Assembly: GCF_030676415.1 (NCBI RefSeq)
Contig: NZ_JAUUTW010000022.1
Location: forward strand, 1 to 64,000
Direction: 5' to 3'
Length of the DNA: 64,000 nucleotides
Source: Peribacillus frigoritolerans
GTDB taxonomy: Bacteria > Bacillota > Bacilli > Bacillales > DSM-1321
The translations under genes were made by a program, and so were the position numbers. Shown here piece after piece: positions 43,457-52,220 of the stretch. Under the pieces are notes generated by a model. The model saw only the letters and a list, made by a program, of their open reading frames with translations, ran no database searches and had not been told where the DNA came from. How positions within the stretch are numbered: the first letter of the stretch is position 1; each line of letters opens with the position of its first letter.

Positions 43457-43716
43457 TTGTCTATACCCATTCCACAAAACATTATCGTTAGGATGAACCA
43501 AAATATATATTCTTTTTTCTTAACAATATAATTTTCAATTCCTGTTAGAAGGGTGATTATTCCTGCAATTAATCTTAAAATTCCAGAGTAAAAATACTCT
43601 ATACTGTCATAAGATTGGAAATATAATACTACTGCTAAGATTATCAATGCCCACTGTATAAACAGAATAGGTTTATTTCTGTCATCCCAAAATTCTTTTC
43701 TCAAAAATGAACGCAT
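43444..43716 (-). CDS. Small membrane protein
   Basis: Ninety residues with three hydrophobic segments (LFIQWALIILAVVLYF, LRLIAGIITLLTG, YIFWFILTIMFCGMG) and charged ends. GAGGAG precedes the ATG. The stop codon lies inside an R1 repeat arm. Function unknown. Confidence 0.6.
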   Translation of the reverse strand: MRSFLRKEFWDDRNKPILFIQWALIILAVVLYFQSYDSIEYFYSGILRLIAGIITLLTGIENYIVKKKEYIFWFILTIMFCGMGIDKLMY

Positions 43717-43764
43717 TATTTTATCTCCTCAATCTAAATCAAAGTCTCTCGTATTATAAACTGT

Positions 43765-43855
43765 AATGAACTAACCTTCCTCGATAGTTGCACAAAGAAA
43801 AAGCTGCTTTAAAGACAGCTCTGGTCTTCTGCTAACGCACCGTTAGTTCATTTAG
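43765..43855 (+). repeat. R1 interspersed repeat copy
   Basis: TGAACTAACCTTCCTCGATAG, AAAGCTGCTTTAAAGACAGC and GCTAACGCACCGTTAGTTCA; it runs into the stop codon of the next gene. Confidence 0.8.
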
Positions 43856-44213
43856 AGACTTCAATTAAAACCTTCTCGTAAGACTTTATTTTGCTCCAAA
43901 GTGCCTTATATTCTAACGAATCTGGTTCAAACTTGCCTAATTCAAAGAACGCACTTATTAAAGACTTTTTTACTTCAATTTCTTTATCAGTTTGAGTAAA
44001 TATATTTCTTCTATCTCTATACATAATGAGATTTTCTTTAAAATTTCTTCTTGCTTCTGTAAGAGAGTAATCCCCATTTGGACCACCCCAAACTTGATTT
44101 GCATATGGATCGTCTTGTCCATCATCTTCCCAATTACAGAGTTCACATATATCATAAATCCCACGCTCTTTCAATGTTGGAAATCCACAACAAGGACACT
44201 TTTCACGTTGCAC
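43848..44213 (-). CDS. CPCC-domain cysteine-rich protein
   Basis: A 121-residue protein with the CPCC family pattern CPCCGFPTL, YDICELCNWEDDGQDDP and VWGGPNGDYSLTEARRNF in residues 6-60; the four cysteines probably bind zinc. A helical C-terminal part follows. The start is GTG with GGTGGG upstream. It is followed on the left by an R1 repeat and preceded 15 bp away by a small membrane gene. The biochemical role of the family is not established. Confidence 0.85.
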   Translation of the reverse strand: MQREKCPCCGFPTLKERGIYDICELCNWEDDGQDDPYANQVWGGPNGDYSLTEARRNFKENLIMYRDRRNIFTQTDKEIEVKKSLISAFFELGKFEPDSLEYKALWSKIKSYEKVLIEVSK

Positions 44214-44228
44214 TAAAATCCCACCCTA

Positions 44229-44417
44229 TTACCTTTGCTTTTTATCTAGAATAAATCCAATAGTTGCCACTAAAATCACTAGAAAGATACCTATACAGGC
44301 AGTAACTATGCCTTCTGTTTTGTCTTTTGCATAAAAACAAATATATGTATTAAAAGAGAAAAAAATTAAAAAAATTAATAACTTTGTAACTAAGTTAATT
44401 GTATTTATTGCTCTCAC
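44229..44417 (-). CDS. Small two-helix membrane protein
   Basis: Sixty-two residues with two hydrophobic segments (LLIFLIFFSFNTYICFY and TACIGIFLVILVATIGFIL) and basic ends. GTG start at 44,417. It ends 15 bp before the CPCC gene, so the two are probably cotranscribed. Function unknown. Confidence 0.5.
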   Translation of the reverse strand: MRAINTINLVTKLLIFLIFFSFNTYICFYAKDKTEGIVTACIGIFLVILVATIGFILDKKQR

Positions 44418-44535
44418 AGTAAATCACATTCCTTAATGGTGAATTAACGATATTAAATTAAAATTATTTGAACCTTTAAGAAAATAATAACAATAAAGAG
44501 TAATTATTCATAAGTGTAAAATAATCCATTTCCTT

Positions 44536-44592
44536 ATGGAACTAACCTGCCCCGATAGTTCCATAAAGAAAAAGCTGCCTTAGATGCAGTTA
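44536..44592 (+). repeat. R1 repeat copy, right arm missing
   Basis: GGAACTAACCTGCCCCGATAG, CCATAAAGAAAAAGCTGCCT and GATGCAGTT. Confidence 0.8.
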
Positions 44593-44599
44593 CACTAAA

Positions 44600-44627
44600 T
44601 AAACCCCTTGGGAGCCAAGGGGTTTTT
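44600..44627 (+). terminator. Rho-independent terminator
   Basis: AAACCCCTTGG and CCAAGGGGTTTTTC pair around GAG. No plus-strand gene lies directly upstream, so its owner is unclear. Confidence 0.65.
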
Positions 44628-44839
44628 CATCTTTCACTTTTATTGTTTATGTATGATTTTATTCAACTAAAAAAGGATATTTTCTCTAAGTCCTCTTCCA
44701 ATATCGGTCCCACCTACGCCAAATATTATGACAGCCACACATGCCATCCAACCCATTATTATACTAGAAAGCGCTTGCATCCTCAATCGACATCATTGGA
44801 CTTCTAATTCTACGATTTAGTGTTTCATGGTTGTTCCTC

Positions 44840-45055
44840 TTAGTGTTTCTCAGCCTCAATTATACGCGAACCCTTATCATGTAGGTATTCAAGTGAGATA
44901 CCCATTTTTAATGCTGTTTGTTCAATTAATCTAATTTCATGATACATAGCATCAGACAAGATTCCTTTTTCAATGTTCTTATTTATTTCATAATAAAATC
45001 CAGCCAATAATTCTAACGGTAGTTTACCGTAAAGGGAACTTTTTTCTTTCTCCAT
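44840..45055 (-). CDS. Conserved-looking small cytoplasmic protein
   Basis: Seventy-one residues, helical and acidic: YGKLPLELLAGFYYEINKNI, then EKGILSDAMYHEIRLIEQTA. There is no membrane segment or known motif. AGGAGG lies six bases before the ATG, a strong translation signal. The neighbours are intergenic repeats. Function unknown. Confidence 0.65.
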   Translation of the reverse strand: MEKEKSSLYGKLPLELLAGFYYEINKNIEKGILSDAMYHEIRLIEQTALKMGISLEYLHDKGSRIIEAEKH

Positions 45056-45157
45056 AAATACCTCCTAATTCGACAATACAAAAAACTAGCATAACACACA
45101 TTGAAAGATTTTTGTTCAATAAAAACATAATTGACCTAGGGAAACTTTTTGAACTAG

Positions 45158-45202
45158 GAAAACCCTGAATTTGACCGATTTAGCCCAATTCAGGGTTTTC
45201 TA
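45158..45202. terminator. Hairpin, probable terminator
   Basis: AAAACCCTGAATT and AATTCAGGGTTTTC pair around a loop of about 18 bases. Confidence 0.6.
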
Positions 45203-45293
45203 AAAGGGGCAAAGAGCCTACATAATCTAAAAATTAGGTTCTTCCATGTTATCTCGATTCCTTTATGAATTCTTTTCTAGAACATTTGAAAAA

Positions 45294-45410
45294 CATAAGG
45301 AGCATGTTTTGAAAAAAGATTAATCAAAACATGCCCTTATACTATTTAATTGGATTATTCTTATAAAAATGATTGATGTATTCCTTAATGAACTAACGCA
45401 CCCGTTAGCA
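45294..45410 (+). repeat. R2 repeat followed by R1 right arm
   Basis: GCATGTTTTGA...TCAAAACATGC hairpin, CCCTTATACTATTTAATTGG, then TTCCTTAATGAACTAACGCA and CCCGTTAG. The IS110 fragment begins immediately after. Confidence 0.75.
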
Positions 45411-45515
45411 TTCCTGTAGATCGTTAAATATCAGGTTTGAAAAAAATAGAGCCCCTCAGTAAGATACGAGTATAGAGACCAATCTAACTCAAAATCTTAA
45501 GGAGGAAGCCCTACT

Positions 45516-45665
45516 ATGAATTTTAAAATGCAAAACAAACAAAATCAACTAATTGAGAGAATTACGCCTCAACATCTAGTTGTTGGTGTGGATATTGCCC
45601 AACACGTACACGTGGCCCGTGCTGTAAACTTTCGGGGCATTGTGGTTGCCCTCAAGGCTGCCTAA
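45516..45665 (+). pseudogene. IS110-family transposase, N-terminal fragment
   Basis: Forty-nine codons read ERITPQHLVVGVDIAQHVHV and ARAVNFRGIVV, the start of a DEDD transposase with its first catalytic Asp, different in sequence from the element at 21,829. AAGGAGG precedes the ATG. The rest of the gene is lost. It lies between an R1 right arm (to 45,410) and a piece of R1 middle (CAAAGCAACTCCCTTATT, 45,700-45,717), as if an R1 copy had again been the target. Confidence 0.75.
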
Positions 45666-45877
45666 GTAAATAAAGTGTCTAACTTTTTGGGTTCACTTCA
45701 AAGCAACTCCCTTATTTAAGTGGGTGGATGTGGGATACACCAATCGAATCCTTCTTTTATTAGATACGAGTAACATTCTTTAAAAGTGTTACGAATTGAT
45801 AAGTTACTCCATTTAAGTTTCCTACACGGTAAGCGAACTACTTATATTTATACGAGTCTTTTCCGTCTATGCTTGAA

Positions 45878-46630
<753 letters not shown>

Positions 46631-46822
46631 TCATTATCTTTTATCATCATTAAACTATATAAGTACTAATTGTACCTTTACTTTCTCGAAAAATAAAAGC
46701 AATGTAAATTATTTGGTACAATACCCCTCAGCTGAATTATTCTTCGATCAAGAAAAAGACCACAAAAAGGATCTGTTACATATGACTATACTAATTGGAT
46801 TTACCTTCAAATTTTTTATAGA

Positions 46823-46852
46823 GTTAAACTGCCCCGTTAGTTCCATAAACCT
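46823..46852 (+). repeat. R1 left arm fragment
   Basis: AGTTAAACTGCCCCGTTAG then TTCCATAA; nothing else of R1 is present. Confidence 0.65.
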
Positions 46853-46857
46853 AATTT

Positions 46858-47529
46858 TCACCTCATTGCATTGTCATTTAAATCTACTAAAACAGTTTTC
46901 AATTCAACTAAGCTGTTAATAATTATATCTGCTTGAGCAAGCTCATTTACTTGAGCAAAATCAAATTTACACCCTATAGCAACTAAACTATTATCTTTTG
47001 CTGCTTTAATATCAGATAATCGATCACCAATTACAGCACCTTTTTCAACATTATATTTGTTTACTATTGTATGTACTAAATCTGACTTATTTTGAGATTG
47101 TATTTGTTGTATACTAAATGTTTCCGTAACCCAATTATTTAAATTATAATACTTTACGATTGCATTTAAATATTCTATTTGCCCATTGCTTGCTATGTAT
47201 ATTGCACAATCATTATCTTTTAAATAGCCAAAAACTTCCTTTACATATGGATATAAAGCACCATTACCTACATTAATATTAGTAATTAATTTCTCGTGTA
47301 ATAATTCATTTGCTTGTTGTCTGATTTCACTCGAATGTTCAGGTAATAAGGTTTCCCATACAACTGGTAAAGGTACTCCCATAATTTCTCGATATTTTTC
47401 AATGGGCGTTTTTTGATCCCACAAACTCATATTTCTCAAATGATCAAACGTTTCTTGAAGGGAAATTTCTAAAATTTTATCTGTTTGAAATAATGTACCA
47501 TCCATATCAAAAATCAATGATTGTGTCAT
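46858..47529 (-). CDS. HAD-superfamily hydrolase
   Basis: A 223-residue phosphatase-like protein with motif I IFDMDGTLFQTD, motif II IYIASNGQ, motif III Lys in SQNKSDLV and motif IV VIGDRLSDIKAAKDN, with an inserted helical cap (residues 15-85) as in phosphoglycolate-phosphatase-type enzymes. The substrate cannot be told. GGGGG precedes the ATG. It is a single gene. Confidence 0.88.
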   Translation of the reverse strand: MTQSLIFDMDGTLFQTDKILEISLQETFDHLRNMSLWDQKTPIEKYREIMGVPLPVVWETLLPEHSSEIRQQANELLHEKLITNINVGNGALYPYVKEVFGYLKDNDCAIYIASNGQIEYLNAIVKYYNLNNWVTETFSIQQIQSQNKSDLVHTIVNKYNVEKGAVIGDRLSDIKAAKDNSLVAIGCKFDFAQVNELAQADIIINSLVELKTVLVDLNDNAMR

Positions 47530-47601
47530 TTTCTATCCCCCTAGGCAAAATGAAATTTAAGCAAGAACCTATTAATATATAACTTGCAATATTCTGTTTT
47601 T

Positions 47602-47675
47602 TACAACTAACCTATCCCGGTAAATGAGCTACAAAAGCAACTCCCTTATTGAAGTAAAGTACCTGTTACTTTAAG
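47602..47675 (+). repeat. R1 interspersed repeat copy, degenerate
   Basis: ACAACTAACCTATCCCGGTA, GAGCTACAAAAGCAACTCCC, TTATTGAAGTAAAGTACCTG and TTAC. Confidence 0.7.
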
Positions 47676-47687
47676 AACAAAATTTAT

Positions 47688-48005
47688 TTATTCGGCACTA
47701 ATATTTCTGTTTTTCTTTTTAAAATAAATAAACGAATTAAGTATGCTTAACCCTAAAATTATAAGAAACATATTTGTAGAAATAATGTCTCCTGCTAAAT
47801 TTAATTCATCAGCTATGTATCCCGTGATAATTAGGTTAATTCCAGAAACAATTATAGAAATCATCAAAACGACAGAAATTGTAAATCCATTAACAATGTT
47901 GTTTCTTTTTCTCTGAACCAATAAAATAGTGGAAATAACAATTAAACTAATTATAAAAGTAATAAAAATTAATCTTGACCAATCGTATATGTCTAACCCT
48001 TCCAT
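47688..48005 (-). CDS. Three-to-four-helix membrane protein
   Basis: A 105-residue protein with hydrophobic segments LIFITFIISLIVISTILLV, TISVVLMISIIVSGINLIIT and MFLIILGLSILNSFIYF. It is the intact relative of the pseudogene at 25,925-26,239, sharing GINLII.GYIADELN and even 3' flanking sequence. GGGGGG precedes the ATG. Function unknown. Confidence 0.65.
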   Translation of the reverse strand: MEGLDIYDWSRLIFITFIISLIVISTILLVQRKRNNIVNGFTISVVLMISIIVSGINLIITGYIADELNLAGDIISTNMFLIILGLSILNSFIYFKKKNRNISAE

Positions 48006-48121
48006 AGTCAGCCCCCCTTATTTTCTTCTCTAATTTATATTACCATAAAAAACCATTACCCTTATTAATTCCTTCACAATCATGCAAATACCAAAAGGCA
48101 TTTCTTCAAATGAGGAACTTA

Positions 48122-48954
48122 TTACTTTGCACAAACAATGAAACTATTTAATGAATTCACATTTCCATTCGAATTGTCCATCAGTTCATAATAACTAGTT
48201 ATCAACGCTCGTATCATGGAAGGAACTTTAATAAATTTTGCACGGATACTATTTGCATAACTTTTTCCCATTGACCGTCTTGTAATGATATTGCATCGAC
48301 TGTAGTTGTTTTACCACTTCAAAATTTGCTTGCTGGAGTAGCTGGTGAATTTGAGTCTTATGAAACAAGTTTTGGATATTTCCTTCATTCTTTACGAAGT
48401 TTGAATACAATGCCAGAATGGAAACTGCACAAAAATGGGCACGTTGCGTAATGCAGGTAAAATCGAGGTCCCATTCTGCAAAACATATATGTTTTGCCAA
48501 TCTGCTAATTTTTTAAAGTAATTCAATAAATCTTCTTGTTGCTTGAAATACCATGAACCATGCGATAATACCGCCACATCAAATGGTATAGTTGATTCAA
48601 AAAAGTCAAAATCCATTTTAAAATGAAAGTCAATACGTTCTCCTAATGGAGATTTCTTAATACGTTCTGTTGCTTGACCTAATGTTAACGGTGCTCCGCA
48701 ATCGGGACTAGCAATATCACTACACATCCGTTTTCTCCTACTGAGTCTGCTATTGCAACGGTTGTATTCCCTTGACCACAACCTATTTCTAATACACGCA
48801 TTCCTTTTCGTATCCCAAATGCTTCCACTAATTCCAAACGATGCTGCAACTGAGCTTGTTGTATCAAATCAACTTTAAATAATTGATATTTCGATAAAAA
48901 AGATATTGTTTTTTCGTTTAGTTGAAATGACTTCAAGTATAAATCATTCCACAT
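48122..48954 (-). pseudogene. SAM-dependent methyltransferase, multiple frameshifts
   Basis: The first frame has MRVLEIGCGQGNTTVAIADS (SAM-binding motif I). The second has DCGAPLTLGQATERIKKSPL and FDVAVLSHGSWYF. A third has ICFAEWDLDFTCITQRAHFC and HKTQIHQLLQQANFEVVKQ. Later frames give LQDGQWEKVMQIVSVQNLLK and SMIRALITSYYELMDNSNGN to IVCAK. At least four shifts are needed, so this is a true pseudogene of a class I methyltransferase of about 275 residues. Confidence 0.85.
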
Positions 48955-48979
48955 TTATTGTGTATTGGTTCATCAACAA

Positions 48980-49030
48980 TGAAAAAGGCTGCCTCAGCAA
49001 CATCCCTTATTGAAGTAAAGCTCCCGTCAG
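48980..49030 (+). repeat. R1 repeat copy, left arm missing
   Basis: GAAAAAGGCTGCCTCAGCAA, CATCCCTTATTGAAGTAAAG and CTCCCGTCAG. Confidence 0.75.
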
Positions 49031-49268
49031 ACTAAATACGCCCCTTCACGATGCCATCTCTTCAAACGTGTTGATGCCGCCCTAATGAAAATCTGCACTG
49101 TTCCTAGTTACAGGAAAGCACGACCACTGTAAAAATGTTTAAAACATTGTCCCCCAGCACAATAATATTTAATGAAAGGGTTGAATAGGTGTTCGTAATT
49201 ATGACTTTAATAACTCTTTTATAGGCAAAGTATATTTGTCTTTATTCCACCAAAGGAGGAATATCCAT

Positions 49269-49628
49269 TTGAGGATCTCTTCAATATCGTTCAAAGAACC
49301 TCCAGTTCATCATGAATTCCCTCCCCTCTATGAAGGTTTAGGGCTGCCTGAGTTATCTTCATTCATTCAGCAACGGTTTGAATTTGCATATACCTTGGGG
49401 GAAGTCGAAAGAACCGGGCATGGCAGCATTCGCTTTTATAAACGGCAGGGGGATTTTAAAGTACATATACCTGATAAGTTGCCAGGAGTGGGGCCAAAAA
49501 AGCTTCGGAAATTAAAGGGCTTGTTACTGGAGGAAGCCAAAACAGCTTTCATCGAAAATATTGAATCGGAACCAGAAAAGCGGAAGGTGTACTACGCCGA
49601 ATTTTCGTCGCCCTGGGAAAGACGCTAA
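49269..49628 (+). CDS. Uncharacterised protein
   Basis: From a TTG at 49,269 with AAAGGAGG upstream the product is 119 residues: EPPVHHEFPPLYEGLGLPEL, FIQQRFEFAYTLGEVERTGH, and a basic stretch LPGVGPKKLRKLKGLLLEEA. It is soluble, with no recognised motif. The preceding 240 bases hold no gene. I do not recognise the family; it could be a surviving C-terminal part of a larger protein. Confidence 0.5.
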   Translation: MRISSISFKEPPVHHEFPPLYEGLGLPELSSFIQQRFEFAYTLGEVERTGHGSIRFYKRQGDFKVHIPDKLPGVGPKKLRKLKGLLLEEAKTAFIENIESEPEKRKVYYAEFSSPWERR

Positions 49629-49794
49629 ATAATTGTGCTGTTCCACAGTCCGGACCTTAAATGAATAAAAAGCGCTGTTCCTTGTTACAACAATAAAAAA
49701 TATAATAGCCTTCACTAAAAAATCCCCCAAACAACAATCCATATCTTACCTTATTTTACAAACCTTGTCGAAGTGCCCGATTGTTGAAAAAGAA

Positions 49795-49817
49795 AAGGAG
49801 CTGATAATCAGCTCCTT
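49795..49817. terminator. Hairpin terminator
   Basis: AAGGAGCTGAT and ATCAGCTCCTT form a perfect stem just after the cwlJ-like gene; the R1 leader GCCCGATTGTTGAA precedes it. Confidence 0.7.
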
Positions 49818-49839
49818 AAAATGAAATAATAGCTCCCAG

Positions 49840-50283
49840 TCAACCTCCGGTATAAACACTTGCACATGTTCCAGGTTTTGGTTCATAATAACAGTGATTT
49901 TTAAATTGACCAGCAAAAGGTTGATCATACCATGTTGGAGGGCATGGAGCATATGGATTAAAATACCAAAGCGCATATTTCCCTGGGTGTTGTCTCCAAT
50001 AATCCAAATTCTGTTTCGCTAATCTTTTTTCAGCAGTTCTCGCTCTTTGATAAAACACATTACCTTTTTGAACAGCTTCAAAAGAATAATTTCCTCCTTG
50101 TACATGAAAAATGACTTGTCGAATTGTTCTTAAATCTTTAAAGTCCAAACAATTTGCTTTAAGACGATTAACAATTACATTTCCAACATATAACATCCCT
50201 TGCAGTCCTTCACCTTCGGCTTCAGCTCTCATCATCCTTGCCATTAAGTCAACGTCTGAACTTCGGTAACTTACTCTTGCCAT
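49840..50283 (-). CDS. cwlJ: Spore cortex-lytic hydrolase, CwlJ/SleB family
   Basis: A 147-residue Hydrolase_2 protein: ARMMRAEAEGEGLQGMLYVG (catalytic Glu), NVIVNRLKANCLDFKDLRT, HVQGGNYSFEAVQKG and FNPYAPCPPTWYDQPFAGQ. It has no signal peptide or SPOR domain, which fits CwlJ rather than SleB. CwlJ acts in the spore coat and degrades cortex peptidoglycan at germination. It is usually followed by gerQ, which I do not see here, so this may be an additional copy. Confidence 0.88.
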   Translation of the reverse strand: MARVSYRSSDVDLMARMMRAEAEGEGLQGMLYVGNVIVNRLKANCLDFKDLRTIRQVIFHVQGGNYSFEAVQKGNVFYQRARTAEKRLAKQNLDYWRQHPGKYALWYFNPYAPCPPTWYDQPFAGQFKNHCYYEPKPGTCASVYTGG

Positions 50284-50438
50284 TTTTTCACCCCAAATAT
50301 ATCGTATGAAAAAAAGCCTGCATTAATGTCATTGTTTATGAAATAAGAAGCTTACAGTAATAATAAGAACCTAAAGACAGCTCCGATCTTCAGCCAAACC
50401 TTTTAGCTCACGAGTTACTGTTGTTTCTTTTTGGGTAA

Positions 50439-51025
50439 TCACAGAAAAATTGTACCGGCAGAGTATATCAATAACAAACACATAATTAACCGAAATGACT
50501 TGTCATGTTTAGAAAAAAATCTTTGAACAGCGAGCCGAATCCTGACCACAGAAGCAATGCCATCCATCCCAGAAAAATGGTTAACGCTAAATAGATAGCT
50601 ATGAATTTAAGCGACTCATTAGACGGTAAAATAAACGCACTCAACACGGTTAAATAGAACAAAATGCTTTTGACATTGATAATTTGAAGAATGAAACCTG
50701 ATAAAAAAGAAGACTGTACATCTCTGGATTCCTTCTTTGAACCTTTGGGCATACTAATCTGCCTAGCTAAGTAAAGAAGATATGTGGCACCGGCTATTTT
50801 AAAATATGGCTCTACAATAGGAATCCAATTGTAGAGGCTTGTTGTAAATACTCCGCTCATGATCCCTAATACTGCTAATACTGCAAATCCTGCCAAGATG
50901 CCGCTTGTGAACCTCTATGATCCAAAAAAGCCAAACCTCCTTGCTTCATTCATCAATAAGATGTTACTTGGACCAGGCGTAATCGATGTAATCATCACAT
51001 ACGAAAGAAACGCTATTATACTCAT
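50439..51025 (-). pseudogene. LysE/RhtB-family exporter, broken
   Basis: From the ATG at 51,025 the frame reads SYVMITSITPGPSNILLMNE, hits TAG at 50,915-50,917, then continues FTSGILAGFAVLAVLGIMSG to a stop near 50,486. A one-base shift there restores SKHDKSFRLIMCLLLIYSAG and the family end TIFL at 50,439. The protein would have been an amino-acid or small-molecule exporter. It is divergent from a LysR fragment, the usual partner. Confidence 0.85.
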
Positions 51026-51156
51026 AATCTCACCTTCATTTACTATTTCCTAACGAACAGTCTTTATTGTAAGATGACTATAACTATAAATAAAATCGAA
51101 ATTAAAAAAATCATTATCATTTTTTTCGATACATCTTCCAACTTAAGGAGAACGAT

Positions 51157-51349
51157 ATGGAAATTAGACACCTTAAAACGTTCCAGACTATTGTCGAAAT
51201 AGGAAGTTATGCAAGGGCTGCTTCGAAGTTGGGTTATACTCAATCCACGATAACTTCACATATACAAGCGCTTGAACATGAGATTGGCGGGGAACTTTTT
51301 ACTTATGCGAATAGAAATTTGCAGCTTACTACTCTCGGCAGAGATTCCA
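51157..51349 (+). pseudogene. LysR-family regulator, truncated by an R3 repeat
   Basis: Residues 1-62 are a normal LysR HTH (MEIRHLKTFQTIVEIGSYAR, AASKLGYTQSTITSHIQALE). At about 51,350 the sequence changes to a G+C-rich R3 repeat and the frame stops. The effector domain is gone. It once probably controlled the adjacent LysE-type exporter, which is also broken. Confidence 0.85.
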
Positions 51350-51465
51350 GGAGAGACCCCGCAGGCGCATAGGCGCCGAGGAGGCTCCCGGACCGCCCGC
51401 GGAAAGCGAGTGCCTTTGAGTGGAAATCAACGACAAATATTGTACAAACCCTTAAAAAACTGTAG
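51350..51465 (+). repeat. R3 G+C-rich repeat
   Basis: GGAGAGACCCCGCAGGCGCA, GGCGCCGAGGAGGCTC, CCGCCCGCGGAAAGCGAGTG and TGGAAATCAACGAC match the copy at 56,703, including the A+T-rich tail with AAACTG..GACAAA. Confidence 0.85.
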
Positions 51466-51526
51466 ACAAACTTGCTCGGAATAGCAAGTAAAGGATACCA
51501 ATTTGATAGTTTTTAACCTTTATTTA

Positions 51527-52105
51527 TCATTCACTTAGTCCATACCAAAAATTTTCCCATATATTCTGAATTCTAGGTTCCATTTCCTCTTTTCCATAAT
51601 AAGAAAATTCCATGAATACCCCATCAATCAAACAGAGATAGGACATGATTAAGTTCTCGATTTTCACCTGGCGTATTTCTTTTTTGTCAATTCCTTCTAC
51701 AAAGATAGCATGTAAGAGAGCGGAAAATGTTTTTTCAGATCTAAGGAATTTTTCATTCAATATGTGCTTCAAATGCTCCGGCGGAAAAATCATTGCTCTC
51801 TTTAAAAAAGTTGCTTTATCTTCATGGTTTTTATAATAGTTACAAGTATCAAGAAGGATGTGCTTTAACTTTTCTTCAGAAGAGAGTGTATTTATTTCTT
51901 CGACAAATTGTTCGACCTGTTGTATATGCTCTTCCAGAATTTCTTCAAACAGACACAAGAAAAGGTCATCCTTATTTTTGAAATGGTTATAGATTGAGGG
52001 TTTTTGTATACCTACCCTCTTGGCAATTTCCGATAAAGCAGTTCCCTCGTATCCGTACTTAGTAAAAAGTGTTAAGGAAATGTTCTTAATTTCATTTTTT
52101 GTCAT
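51527..52105 (-). CDS. TetR-family regulator
   Basis: A 192-residue repressor with HTH KYGYEGTALSEIAKRVGIQKPSIYNHFKNKDDLFLCLFEE in residues 13-52 and a helical ligand domain. GGGGG precedes the ATG. A palindromic site TCTAACGTTAGTTA lies 13 bp upstream, and a better copy precedes the ureohydrolase operon at 56,393, so it probably represses both itself and that operon. Confidence 0.88.
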   Translation of the reverse strand: MTKNEIKNISLTLFTKYGYEGTALSEIAKRVGIQKPSIYNHFKNKDDLFLCLFEEILEEHIQQVEQFVEEINTLSSEEKLKHILLDTCNYYKNHEDKATFLKRAMIFPPEHLKHILNEKFLRSEKTFSALLHAIFVEGIDKKEIRQVKIENLIMSYLCLIDGVFMEFSYYGKEEMEPRIQNIWENFWYGLSE

Positions 52106-52117
52106 AATGAGCCCCCA

Positions 52118-52138
52118 AACTATCTAACGTTAGTTAAT
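52118..52138. promoter_or_regulatory. TetR operator 1
   Basis: ACTATCTAACGTTAGTTAAT is an imperfect palindrome between the TetR gene and the operon's last gene. It shares the TAAC-G-TAGTTA pattern with operator 2 at 56,393. Confidence 0.6.
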
Positions 52139-52220
52139 ATCATTATAAACTCATTTCCTTTTTTAAACTAAATATTTGATACCTTAGAACATCATTCTGT
52201 TTCTCTAAAAGATAAGAGAA

